From Chara braunii (Eukaryota; Streptophyta; Charophyceae; Charales; Characeae): 43,096 bases of DNA. The notes beneath the pieces are model-generated. The model had not been told where the DNA came from and did no database searches. It saw only the letters and a list, made by a program, of their open reading frames with translations. The position numbers and the translations under genes are program-made. Shown piece by piece: positions 19,387 to 29,417 of the stretch (position 1 is the stretch's first letter; every line of letters starts with the position of its first letter). The stretch lies in NCBI GenBank assembly GCA_003427395.1, contig BFEA01000051.1:1983116-2026211 (forward strand). The letters are read 5' to 3'.

Positions 19387-20150
19387 TGTGACGAACCACT
19401 TTCTGTGACGAGCGATTTTCTGCGCGATTGCAATGAGGGGTCCTAAGCTGGGAAGATTGGGCCAATTACGGGAAATCGGGATCGGTGGAAAATTGCATCA
19501 GTACCCTTGCTTCTTCGTCTTTTTCGTCACTTCTTCGGGGCTGGGAGTGTCCTCGGACGGCCGGTTGAGTGATTGGTCGGGTGGATGTCTGGCGCGCCAC
19601 CACGCACGCGATTAATAAATGTTGACATCGTTTCTTTCGTTTCGGTTTCGATCTTTTGGGCGCGGACATCGCGCGGGAAATTGCTTCGTTCTTTTCTAAT
19701 TTTCTTTTGAGTTTTTGTCGAGCCCCCGATGGCTCTCGGAATTTTGGACTTTCCTTTTGGAATTTGTGCTTTTTGCTTTTTCGCATTAGGTAGGAATTTA
19801 GGAATTTGGTAATTAAAACTTTTCCTGCCGCGTGGCGCCTTTTGTCTACGCGCTTCTTCAGGCGGCTGCAACGGTACCNTGATTAGTGGGCGCCCTTAAT
19901 CNTATGTGTACCTGTAATCTTGGGCGGGCGCCATTGTAACTGTATCTCTCTTCTTGCACTCCGTCTCTCCCACCCTCCCTCTCTTTCTTTTGCTGAAATT
20001 TTGTAAGCCACGGCTTGCATGCTCGGATCTATGCGTGGAGAAGGGATACGTCCCCCACGCCGTGGCCGATCATGCAGAACGCGGGCGTTCCCTCTCTAAT
20101 CTTCACTCTAAGTCTTGGCAACTCCGTGTTCTTCGCGCATGCATGCACAC

Positions 20151-20175
20151 TATAAATTTCGGCTGTGCGATTAGT
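20151..20175 (+). promoter_or_regulatory. TATA plus initiator-like module in 5' LTR
   Basis: TATAA at 20151-20155, 7 bases, then CTGTGCGATTAGT at 20163-20175. It lies roughly a third of the way into the LTR, a plausible U3/R boundary. Spacing and 13-mer are identical to 9369-9393. The matching part of the 3' LTR is hidden in the N gap. Confidence 0.65.
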
Positions 20176-20409
20176 CAGCTCTCTTAACCTGTTGTTGGAA
20201 GCTCGGGGTTGCGCGATCAGGAAGGGTCGGCACACGAGCGAAGTAAGAGGTGAGTAGAGTAGGAGTTGGGCGACCCGACGGGCTGGTGCCGAACGTGCGG
20301 GATTGACGTGGGCCACGAGAGACTGTGGGCACGGGCGAATCCAACTGGTGCGGGAGGACTAAGCGGGGTGACAACTTCGTGGGTTGGTGCATGATGACAG
20401 ACTGTCCGC

Positions 20410-20412
<3 letters not shown>

Positions 20413-20493
<81 letters not shown>

Positions 20494-20498
20494 GAGAG
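20413..20498 (+). repeat. (GA)n microsatellite in 5' LTR
   Basis: About 80 bases of GA repeats, located about 240 bases downstream of the TATA-like module. A shorter, degenerate form exists in the old inverted LTR at about 33910-33945, so the tract is an old family feature that expanded. Confidence 0.9.
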
Positions 20499-21776
20499 AG
20501 TTGAGGACGATGGACGTGGATTTGCGGTTTCTTTGTCTCTTCCCCCTCTTCACCTGTGTACATACGTTTTGATTACGGCTCCGGGCGGCTTGCCCGTTCT
20601 CATCTTCGTTTCGGCTTTCTGAAATCTGGTCTTGGGTTTTTGCTTACACTTGTCTTTGCTATGTTCATCCTGATTGCATTACGTACATGATTCTCGAATG
20701 TATGGATGTATGGATGTTATGCCTGCTTGTCTATCTTTGTGCTGAGAATCCTTGCCTTTGCTCTATGTTTGTGTCGAATCTTTGCCCGCACCTAATGCCG
20801 CTGTAGAGGGGATGAGAATCTTGCCCGGATAGCGATTTTATTCTCGCTTTTGCTTGTCTCACGATGGGGTGTGATATGGTTGCATCTTGCATAATCCGAA
20901 GCAATTAGACGGTCCGAAGTCTGGCCCCGCGAGCGCCGCGCAAGAACGCGTATAAACGCGATCCGAGTCACGCCCTTACACGCATTCCCGTGCGACGATT
21001 CGCCCACCCAAAAAGACTCGCGGCGGAACCATCATCCCGTACGAGCACGACAAGGCGCCACTGAGCCTGCCTGTCCTGCACGTGCTCGTGCGNGGTGACG
21101 ATAACCCGACCTGAGCCATCCCATCGACGATGATACCATNACGNGATCTTGGAACTCANACTCATCCTACGACCCGGACTATTTCACCCCTATAATAAAC
21201 GAGCTCATAAGGACACGATNCCCCTGTCACACNNAGAATCGGCTATGTCCACGGGAATTCCACTNTGCCACCACCAGTNACCCTCGGTGCTNCGATTTCN
21301 CGTCCCCCGACCACACCTACTACTTCACCCACCCGGGATTCGTTGAGATCACCACCAGTTTCNCTCCTTTCCGCCTTCTTNTCCCGTATCATCAACTCAN
21401 CGTCGTTCCGTGGCCGGCCATAGCCCCCTATTNGCCCAATACGTTTTGCGTAAACTGCCGANGCAGCNGCNCACNGAGCACTCCNGAATTCCGAAGGCCC
21501 AACCCAAATACGNGGNGGTCTGCGCCACGTGGCGACCCCCGACGGCCTAACTTTCCGGGACCACCTCCACCACGGAGGAATTTTCCCGTGACCCGTCATC
21601 CACAGTGTCCCGGTCCCTTGGGACCGTGAGACCCTTGCGTGCGCAACCCTCGCCGCCCTTATTGCATTCATATCCTTAAGACTCCCCCTCTTTCCCAAAA
21701 AATCCTTGGCACTCCCCTTTTCGCACTTCCAGGCCCACACTCCACTCCGATCAGGAAGTCGCATTGGGCGTGAGGT

Positions 21777-21789
21777 TGGTATCGGAGCC
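21777..21789 (+). promoter_or_regulatory. Primer binding site for initiator Met-tRNA
   Basis: TGGTATCGGAGCC matches the usual plant LTR-element primer site TGGTATCAGAGC (complement of the initiator-Met tRNA 3' end) with one change, A to G. It lies directly at the 5' LTR boundary. Confidence 0.75.
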
Positions 21790-21930
21790 CGACACGTGGC
21801 TAGGGTCTTAGGATTGATAGCACGTTAATTAGGCGACCTGGCTAACCGTGGGCGACCTCGCCCTCGGAATGCGCCTAGACGCGACCCTATCGTCATCAGA
21901 AGCAGAGTGGCTAACCGACGAGCAGCCAAT

Positions 21931-23829
21931 ATGGCTGCCAACGTGCAAAATCCGGTTCCGCAACAAAATGCTAGTTTACCTAATCAACCTGCCCCACGTG
22001 CACGAGCTCCCATGTTGCCCCCATATCTCTATCTATTCGATCCAGCGCACCATCTCGCAGGAGCACGGCTGGCCACGCTTAGAGCATAGCAGTACGATGA
22101 TCACGAAGCACAGATCAACATTCCGGCTCGAATGGGAGGAGACGCTCATCACTGGTATAGTACCTATGTGTGGGTGGATCTTCCGACCTTCGAGCGGGAC
22201 TTTTTTAACCGATTCGATTATGTCCACCCTGAACAAGCGCTATACATGATCAAGGATCGAGTGCAAAAACAGCTCGAATCCGTCGCGGAATACCGAAACC
22301 GGTTCTACAGGATGTTTGTAAAAACTGAGCGAGGTGAGCAAGTCGGAAGAGACCTATTCATTGACGGACTCCGCAGTCGAACAATAAGGACTAAGTTGCG
22401 AAAGCAGTCGTCCCCCATCACTCATACGCTACAACAAATTATGGCTGCCGCGGAAGAAATGGAACGGAAGTTCGCAGCGAACTTCCTGGAAGGAGAAGAC
22501 TACCCTAGAGACGGAGACTTAATCGAGCTCGTACGAGCGAGAGCAGAACTGGCTGTTTTGCAGAACGAATTTGAAAATATGGGATTTGTATCAGGACCTG
22601 TCACTTATATGGAACAAATAGGCCCCAAACGAGTAATCCTAAGTGAGACTCCGAGCATCTCTGCTCCTATGATGCCCCCGCCCGTCAGGGCATTACCCCC
22701 GCCGCCCGTTAAGGCTCCTGTACGATCAAACGAATCGGCGACCATTTTCGAACTAACCAAAACTTTGATTAGTTTGATCCAAGAATGCAAAAAGGAACAG
22801 CGAGAGCACAATGCTCGGCTAGAAGCCATGATGAGGAACATGCGACCTATTGCGGTGAGTGCCCCTCCGATGCAACAAGGATTAGCCCCCGCCCCTGCTC
22901 TCGGAGGAGCTGTGAACAATCTGAATGTTTGTTATGCCTGTCATCAGCCCGGACATCTAGCCCGTGATTGCCCCCACCGACCCCCGCAACAGCGGATCGC
23001 ACCTATGGCTGAGGGCCCTATCGCCAATGGACCTGGACGAGTCGGAGCCTTGATGGAAGAAGTAGAGGGTGGGGGAAGTGCCCTGGCTACCTCGGAAGAG
23101 GCCGCCGAACTAATCCCGCTAGATCAGTACGTATCGCTGAGATATCCTAGGCTTGGAATGATCGGAACAATCAGACCAGCACCAGAACCGAAAGAAGTGG
23201 TGGAGTGGCGACCGTCCTTAGGAGAAATGGAGTCGGGAGGACCCACCTTCGTCACAGGGAAAATCGATGTATTAAACATTATCCGAGCTTTGGACCATCG
23301 GATTCCACTACCGATCGGTCATCTACTCTCGATCTCTGAGCAAGCCAATGAGCGAATGCTACAGTATTGCAAAGCGAATCGAAAGCGATTCGCCCTCGCC
23401 CGAGCACCAAACGTAAAAGCCAAAAGCCCCGCGCCGGAAGAAGATTCAACAAACACTCCGGATCCGATACGGTTAGGATTAATTCAGAAAGACGATCATT
23501 TCCTACAAATTAAACCCATTCCGTGGAAATCCGCAGAGTGCGATATAGAAATTTGGGGAATTCCTTACAACGCCATTATAGACTCAGGAGCAACTGTGTT
23601 GGCTATTTCACTAAGAGTGGTCGAAAGGGCAGGCAAGAAAAACGATCTGATCATGCTCACCGAGAAAGATCAGCTCGTTTCGGCAGATGAGGAAAAGATT
23701 AAAACTGTGGGGAGAATGACCAATGTCGCCTTCCGATTAGGAAAAGTACACGCGTTTGGGGATGTCTTAGTACTAGACGTTAATACGTACGACGTTCTTT
23801 TCGGACTTACCGCTCTCGTAGCGTTATGA
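21931..23829 (+). pseudogene. Gag-protease (one in-frame stop)
   Basis: The first ATG is 21931 (the frame is open from a GTG at 21907). An in-frame TAG at 22087-22089 breaks it after 52 codons, then the same frame runs to TGA 23827-23829. After the stop comes a Retrotrans_gag-like capsid region (ALYMIKDRVQKQLESVAEYR ... DLFIDGLRSRTIRTKL), a Pro-rich linker, a CCHC knuckle CYACHQPGHLARDC at 22930-22971, and an aspartic protease with IIDSGATVLAIS (Asp codon 23581-23583) and VLFGLTALVAL. Gag packages element RNA; the protease cleaves the polyprotein. Recognisable protein continues past TGA 23827 (NLDFERREIVLRN), so that stop is also probably a mutation. Confidence 0.8.
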
Positions 23830-24525
23830 GCAAACCTGGATTTCGAACGACGAGAGATCGTCCTCCGAAATACAGGAGGAAAACCCTACGCTGTGCCCAT
23901 GCGATTGACCCTTCGCACTGTTATTAAGCCGGTTTCCGCGGGTTTCGTCGATGATGGCAGGGACCATCCGCATGATCTCCCGGGACGATGGAAAGTCATC
24001 AACTGAAGATGCGGAAAGCAGTGACGAGGATGATCCGGAGATCTTGAAATTGCTACGACAACGCGTTTACTACCCGCCGCCCAAAACGATAGCGAGAACG
24101 ATGCAACTGACCAGCCGAAAAATTCAAAGGACCAAGGCGATGATCTTGGGAGAGCCCCTCGTGCAGATTTCGAGGATGGTCGATTCTTCGGGACCCCTCA
24201 AACTCTGTACGAAGGGATCACCCCTCTCCTCGCCAGGTATAACGACAAAAAACATTATTGCGATATTACGGAACTACCTAAGTCTTTACTAACATCGGCT
24301 AAAAAAGTGAGATTGTTATGCCCTGGGGGCTTTAAAGCAGAAACAGACGGACTGGGGATAAAGATTGCAACAAAGGAAGTGCCATGGCAGGATGTTTGCG
24401 ATGGGATTACCCCAGAAGGACACGTGGCAATCCGAGAAGAAGATGCTCAAATGATGGCCACGGTGTTCTCCTGGCGATCGGATCATTCATTCATCTCGGC
24501 GCCTCCACCCGACTTGACAAAATAG
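23830..24525 (+). pseudogene. Protease-RT linker of pol, broken by stops and frame changes
   Basis: Frame 1 remains protein-like to TGA 24003-24005. The neighbouring frame then carries an acidic stretch (STEDAESSDEDDPEILKLL) to about 24080. Frame 1 resumes by about 24100 and reads to TAG 24523-24525, including LLCPGGFKAETDGLGIKI and MMATVFSWRSDHSF. At least two compensating frame changes plus nonsense codons are needed. These may be real decay or sequencing errors. No domain recognised beyond pol linker. Confidence 0.5.
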
Positions 24526-26115
24526 ACGAAAACGAAACAGATTGACGTTCGAATTTGGGACCAACTTTTTGAACTGCACGTTCCACAATATGTGCCGGAT
24601 GAAATCCACCGGGTAATTGCGGATATTCTAACGGAATATCAAGGAGCAATTTGTGTATCTGACACTGACATTGGTTTGTCATTAGTAATCCAACATGAAA
24701 TTCAGACAGGAAATCACTCCCCGATTCATTGCAAACCTTATCGGTATTCCTTGATTGAAAGCAAAAAGGCTCTCGAACGAATTCGGGAGTTCGAAGCCAG
24801 CGGGTGGATTGAACCCGCTACCGGACCTTGGTCTTTTCCCGTAGTATTAGTACTGAAGAAAAACGGAGCGATTCGCATTTGCATTGATTGTCGCAAGCTA
24901 AATGAGATCACGATCAAAGTTGTGTATCCCCTCCCCTGGATTGATGATTTGCTGGATGCGATTGGATGTGCTAACTACTTTAGCAAGTTTGATATTCGGC
25001 ATGGTTTCCATCACATTTTGGTTAAGGAGGAAGATCGGCCGAAAATGGCCTTTGTGTTGTTTGAGGGCACGTGGCAGTGGGTTCGGTGTCCGATGGGGAT
25101 TTGCAATGCGCCTGCCACGTTTCAACGAGCAATGAACATGACGTTCCAGAATTTCGTCAACAAGACACGGTTGACGCAAAGGATGATTAACTTCTGCGTG
25201 ATCGTGTACATGAACGATATCCTGGTCTATTCGGAAACCTATCATGGGCACGCACAACATATTGAATGGACATTGGGCGCACTGAGAGATGCCGGGTTCA
25301 AGATTGCGCTCGAGAAGAGCGAATTTTTCCTCTCGGAAATTTCGTTCTTGGGCTACGTCATGACACGTGAAGGATTGCGGCCGGACTCGATAAAAGTTGC
25401 GGCGGTAAAGGAAGCCCCGGTTCCCACGTCACTGACGCAGGTTCGAACCTTCTTAGGATTGGCATTGTACTACCTGCGCTTCATCAAGGGCTTTGCCGCG
25501 ATTGCACGACCACTAACGAATCTGTTACGGAAGGACCAGCCTCTCAGCTGGGACGCGGAGTGCCAACAGGCCTTTGCAACCCTCAAGGATACTCTGGCGA
25601 CGACCCCTATTCTGATTCAACCAGACCCCTCAAAGCAGTTCATTCTCATCACGGACAGGCAACTGGAAGCTATTTCCGCTATTTTAGCCCAGAAGGGGAA
25701 CGATGGCCGCGAACATGTCATCGAGTACGCATCACGAACCGTGCCGGGCGAACGAAGGAACGACTCCGCACCTCAAGGCGAATGCTATGCAGTGGTGTGG
25801 GGAATCCAGCACTTCCATCCGTATCTCTACGGACAGAAGTTTCGCCTCGTGACGGACCACGAGCCTCTGCTAGCTTTGAAGAAGCTCACCAATTACACGG
25901 GCATGATTGGCCATCGGGCTGTGCGACTGCAAGAATACGAATTCGATATCGTCCATCGAAAGACAGAGCGACACGGCAACGCGGACGGGCTGACACGTCT
26001 GCATCCACCTACCAAGGTACCCAAGGGCGAGGAAATTACACCGTGGAAGGAGTCGGACTTGACCAACGAGCTGAAATACGGACAAGTGGCTGTTCTTCCA
26101 CGTGGCAAGAAGTAA
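24526..26115 (+). pseudogene. Gypsy reverse transcriptase-RNase H with YMND active site
   Basis: Open from TAG 24523-24525 to TAA 26113-26115; the first ATG-like start is 24592 (ATG of VPDE region), but the protein normally continues from upstream. RT: WSFPVVLVLKKNGAIRICID, LPWIDDLLDAIG, FSKFDIRHGFHHI (motif A, Asp kept), MGICNAPATFQRAMN (motif B), and VYMNDILVYSE (motif C). Motif C is normally YxDD; the first Asp is Asn here (AAC, 25213-25215), which should abolish polymerisation. RNase H: LITDRQLEAISAILAQ, APQGECYAVVWG, LVTDHEPL and HGNADGLTRL keep the D-E-D-D set. Its stop overlaps the start region of the integrase ORF, which is in the +1 register. Confidence 0.85.
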
Positions 26116-27832
26116 AGCAGCGACGATGGGTGATGGAGGTAACCCCACTACCCCTCTTTCTCCCCCTTCCTCTTCGTCTCTCCTCTCCCTGCTCGACAAA
26201 TTTTGCTATTTTTGCGAAGCTATTTCCCGCGTATATTCGGTCCCCATGCGTCCTAACGGGGAGGGGTATGCGGATTGGATAGATTGCCAACAGTGTGTTG
26301 CACGAGCCCATGGCTCGTGCATCCAATACAAAAACGATAGTAGATCATGGTTGTGCCCCTTGTGCCGGACCGACAAGATTCCTATCGAGGCTCGATTTTT
26401 GGATGCCACGTCAGAAGGATAAGAGAAGACCCGAAAGTTTAGAAGGGCCGAAGTATGGACGAATATTGCCTTAATCGCCACCCTAGTAGGTAACCCCCTC
26501 CAGGATTTTACCAAGGAAGATTGGAGGAGGGACAACGAAAGGGCTCAGGATTATCGATGGATTGGGGGCAGATTAGAAAAACGAAAAACGAACGGCAGTG
26601 GGATTTGGATGGTGGTGCCACATCCGTTCATGCGGTATGACTTGGTTAAGACGGCACACAAGGAAACTGCAGCTCATTTTGCCGTACGAATCACGGAGTC
26701 CGCTATCGACAAAAATGAGTGGTACTGGTCCAATATCTGCGACGACGTGAAATACATCGTCGCCAACTGTCAAGTCTGCGCCGCTGACAAAGCGTCAATT
26801 CAACCGCCAAGGTCGATAGTGCCCACGATTGTTGAACGACCATTTCAAAGAGTAAGCATGGACACTACCGACATAGTGGTGCCCCCTGGCCCTAATACTT
26901 GCGAGTATTCAGTCCTACTGGTATTTGTAGACCATTTCTCAAAATGGATCGAAGCGTATCCTTGTCGCACGCAGCAAGCCGCGAAAATCGCGCGATATGT
27001 CAACCACTTCCTTGGGATGCATAAGGATACGGAAGAGATCCTGACCGACCACGAGGCTGAATTCAGGGGAGAGGTATTAAGGAATCTGGTCCTACATGGC
27101 GTCGCCATACAGAACACTGCACCCCACATGTCACAATCTAATGGACTGGTCGAAAACGCTAATCGGATGATAAAGGCAGCGTTGCGACGAAACATCGTGG
27201 CACGGGATCCGAGACCCTGGCCCGATATCGTCGATCACGTCCTGGCGGTCCATCGCGGAACGCCTCACGAATCGACGGGGCTAAGCCCCTTCCAATTAAG
27301 GACCAATAACGTCGCTTGCGCTTCAATACCAAGCCTCCCGGACGAGTCTACATTGAACCGACGGCCCACCAGGGCCACGGCTAGGGAAAAGGCCAAACAA
27401 CACCTAGAGCTAATGGAACGGTCACTGCCCAGGCTAGCCGGAAAGCGACAGAAAATGACCGAACTAGCCCAGGTCCGGAGCTACACGGCCCGAAATGGGA
27501 ATGCGGGTTTGCAACCCCAGTACAAATTGGGGGACGTGGTGCAGGTGAGGAAATGTGCTCGCCAGGGTAAGCTAGCGCCACGATTCTTCGGGCGATATCG
27601 CGTGATCAAGCTCGACCCCAACAGCGTGGACACCGTGCGTCTCGCCCCTGAAGTCTCAAGCAGCCGATCGGCCCGCCTGATCACACGCCACGTGTCCTAT
27701 CTTCGCCTCCTCCCCTCTGCTCCGTCTCCTTCTCCCTCGATCTCTCCTTCTGAGGAAGCTGAAAACGACGGTTCTGATTCTCTGCCATTTCCCTCTTCCT
27801 CTTGCTCCCCGTCACCATCGCCATCACCATGA
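26102..27832 (+). pseudogene. Integrase with N-terminal PHD-like finger (one in-frame stop)
   Basis: A separate frame overlapping the RNase H end; the likely ATG is 26126. Counting from it, residues 27-80 form C-x2-C-x23-C-x2-C-x4-H-x2-C-x11-C-x2-C with SWLCPLC at the end. This is the C4HC3 PHD pattern with its usual Trp two residues before the seventh Cys (26204-26365). TAA at 26420-26422 interrupts the frame, then: an HHCC integrase zinc region (TAHKETAAHF ... ANCQVC), then catalytic Asp 26861, Asp 27047 (LTDHEAEF) and Glu 27152 (NGLVENANR), and a C-terminal YKLGDVVQVRK/RFFGRYRVIKLDP region. A Ser/Pro tail ends at TGA 27830-27832, overlapping the next ATG. PHD fingers read histone H3 tails, so a role in choosing insertion sites is plausible. 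Integrase is certain; PHD is by spacing. Confidence 0.8.
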
Positions 27833-28308
27833 GTTTTCTAGAGGAAAGAGCTCTCAGCGAAGCATCGCTTGCACCCCGCGATCGATTGACGATCCGACAA
27901 GTCTATCATCCCCACCTTTGTCCAGATCTTCGGTGGCTTGCGCACTTTTTTTGCACGGAAGGCGTATATGCAGCGGCGGTGTTCAGAATCGAGGGTCGGC
28001 CCAACGCAGTGGTACTGGCCGAGGCAGTAGCAGTTCATCAGCGAGCGGTGCCAGGTGTCAGCCGCATATCGGTCGTCATCAACTTCCGTGGCGATCTTTC
28101 CACGCTCCTCCCTTTACGACATTCGGCAATGAGGACATCGCTGGGCGCGTGGGAAAACGATCTGGTCGCCGAGTGGACCCAGCTTCTGGCTCGCCCCGGG
28201 GACATGGTCGCGCCGACACAAGCAATCGAATACGACGGCCTTCGGATGTACCAGCGTGATCCGTCGGCGGTTCTCCCTGTTGTTGTTCCCTTCCCTCGCC
28301 CCCAATGA
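27829..28308 (+). CDS. Gypsy accessory ORF A, unknown protein
   Basis: 159 residues. The ATG at 27829 overlaps the integrase stop as ATGA. The protein begins MSFLEERALSEASLAPRDR. A central region of alternating strands and helix reads GVYAAAVFRIEGRPNAVVLA then VSRISVVINFRGD, followed by GAWENDLVAEWTQLLARPGD. No signal peptide, membrane segment or known motif. It lies where env lies in retroviruses but is neither secreted nor membrane-like. The 4-base overlap suggests translation by termination-reinitiation. No stop mutations. I do not recognise the family. Confidence 0.6.
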   Translation: MSFLEERALSEASLAPRDRLTIRQVYHPHLCPDLRWLAHFFCTEGVYAAAVFRIEGRPNAVVLAEAVAVHQRAVPGVSRISVVINFRGDLSTLLPLRHSAMRTSLGAWENDLVAEWTQLLARPGDMVAPTQAIEYDGLRMYQRDPSAVLPVVVPFPRPQ

Positions 28309-29417
28309 GTCTCTCTCTGATCTCCGTTTTTGATCTCCCCTCCACCTTCCCCACCTTCTGGCAGTCCAATATCCATCCTCGCCTTTCCTACTGTCTAACG
28401 ACCCTTGCGGTCCCCGACATCCATCCCCCATATTGGGACCTGTGGCGTGAAGACTTCGTCGAGCGTTCACTATGCTTGGTTGAGGTACGGCTGACGTGGA
28501 CCGAGGACGAAGCGCGTCCGCCTTGCATAGAGCGCTTGGAGTTGCTGTTCATCCAGGCTTGGCGAACCAACGTGGAGGGAGAACTCCTCGCGTTTCTGTT
28601 CGGTACCGTACGGCCCGGACATCAGGAACTCATCGCACAAGAGCTCGCGATCCCGGTAACACAGCTGGCGGACGATCTCCCGCTCGACATCATCTCGCAG
28701 GACGACGAGCACCCGATTCCTCACGTGCTTTCTCGCACGTTGACGCCGTATCTCCAGTGGTCGGCTTGTGTGGAGGGAGCCGCAGAACGCATCCCGCCGT
28801 CGCAGCAGCAGTATTTGGATCCCCGGACGGTTTGTGATCGTGCCTTCTTCAGGCATCCAACGGCAGAGCAGCTTGCTGCCATTCGAGAGGAAGAAGAGGA
28901 GAAAGAAAGCTCTGAGAGTGACAAAGGAGAAGACGAGCGGGAAGAAAGTGGGGAAAGCGACGAAGTACTCGGGAAAGAGGACAAAACCCCCGAAGAAGGA
29001 AGCTATAGCGAGCATAGCGAGGAGGAGCAAAGAGAAGAAGAAGAAGAAGAAGACGAAGGAGAAGAGGAGAACGAAGAAGGACCTGCAGAATCGGAGTGGG
29101 AAGCTGTGCCGGAAGAAGCGCTGCGCACGGGCACAGAGGCTGAAGATCCGGAGGCGGCCCACAAAAGAAAAGAAACCGGGGCCGGGAAGAGGGAACTAGA
29201 GTTTGCGAGCGGGATAAGCTTGCACGTCCACGACGACCCAAACCAAGATCCGGAGCCGCCCCGACCAGAACATGGCGACCTCACGGCCACGACTCCGACC
29301 CCATCAACGCGGCGACGGAGTCGATCCCCCTCCTCCCCTACCCGTCCCCCAGTTTGCCGACGTACCGATACGGTCGATCGGCCTTCGTCCCCGATTGCTC
29401 TCTCGCCGTCCTCTTGA
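28305..29417 (+). CDS. Gypsy accessory ORF B, unknown protein with acidic C-terminal half
   Basis: 370 residues. The ATG at 28305 again overlaps the previous stop as ATGA. The N-terminal ~185 residues look folded: RSLCLVEVRLTW, PPCIERLELLFIQAWR, EGELLAFLFGTVRPG. Residues ~195-270 are a highly acidic Glu/Ser run (EREESGESDE, EEEEEEDEGEEENEEG), then a basic/Ser-Pro tail (TRRRSRSPSSPTRPP). Such acidic tracts occur in chromatin-binding and chaperone proteins; function here is unknown. An AWR-x5-E-x6-GT signature is shared with ORF C. No stop mutations, unlike gag and pol. Confidence 0.6.
   Translation: MSLSLISVFDLPSTFPTFWQSNIHPRLSYCLTTLAVPDIHPPYWDLWREDFVERSLCLVEVRLTWTEDEARPPCIERLELLFIQAWRTNVEGELLAFLFGTVRPGHQELIAQELAIPVTQLADDLPLDIISQDDEHPIPHVLSRTLTPYLQWSACVEGAAERIPPSQQQYLDPRTVCDRAFFRHPTAEQLAAIREEEEEKESSESDKGEDEREESGESDEVLGKEDKTPEEGSYSEHSEEEQREEEEEEDEGEEENEEGPAESEWEAVPEEALRTGTEAEDPEAAHKRKETGAGKRELEFASGISLHVHDDPNQDPEPPRPEHGDLTATTPTPSTRRRSRSPSSPTRPPVCRRTDTVDRPSSPIALSPSS

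Larger units (their letters stand above)
19387..21776 (+). repeat. 5' LTR of Gypsy element
   Basis: Starts TGTGACGAACCACTTTCTG, shared with 30146. It ends just before the primer binding site. The 3' LTR continues seven or more bases further, to CGTCACA, which would give TGTGACG/CGTCACA inverted ends. Those last bases seem lost here, perhaps by slippage between two TTGG copies. It contains a TATA module, a (GA)n tract and more than 20 Ns. Confidence 0.85.

Noticed and set aside
21149-21764. Frames in the LTR 3' portion on both strands
   Set aside because: Repeated in both LTRs, full of Ns, and opposite to the element's sense in the longest case; LTR shadows.
25560-26282. 240-codon plus-strand frame overlapping RNase H
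   Set aside because: Out-of-frame shadow of the RT-RNase H coding sequence.
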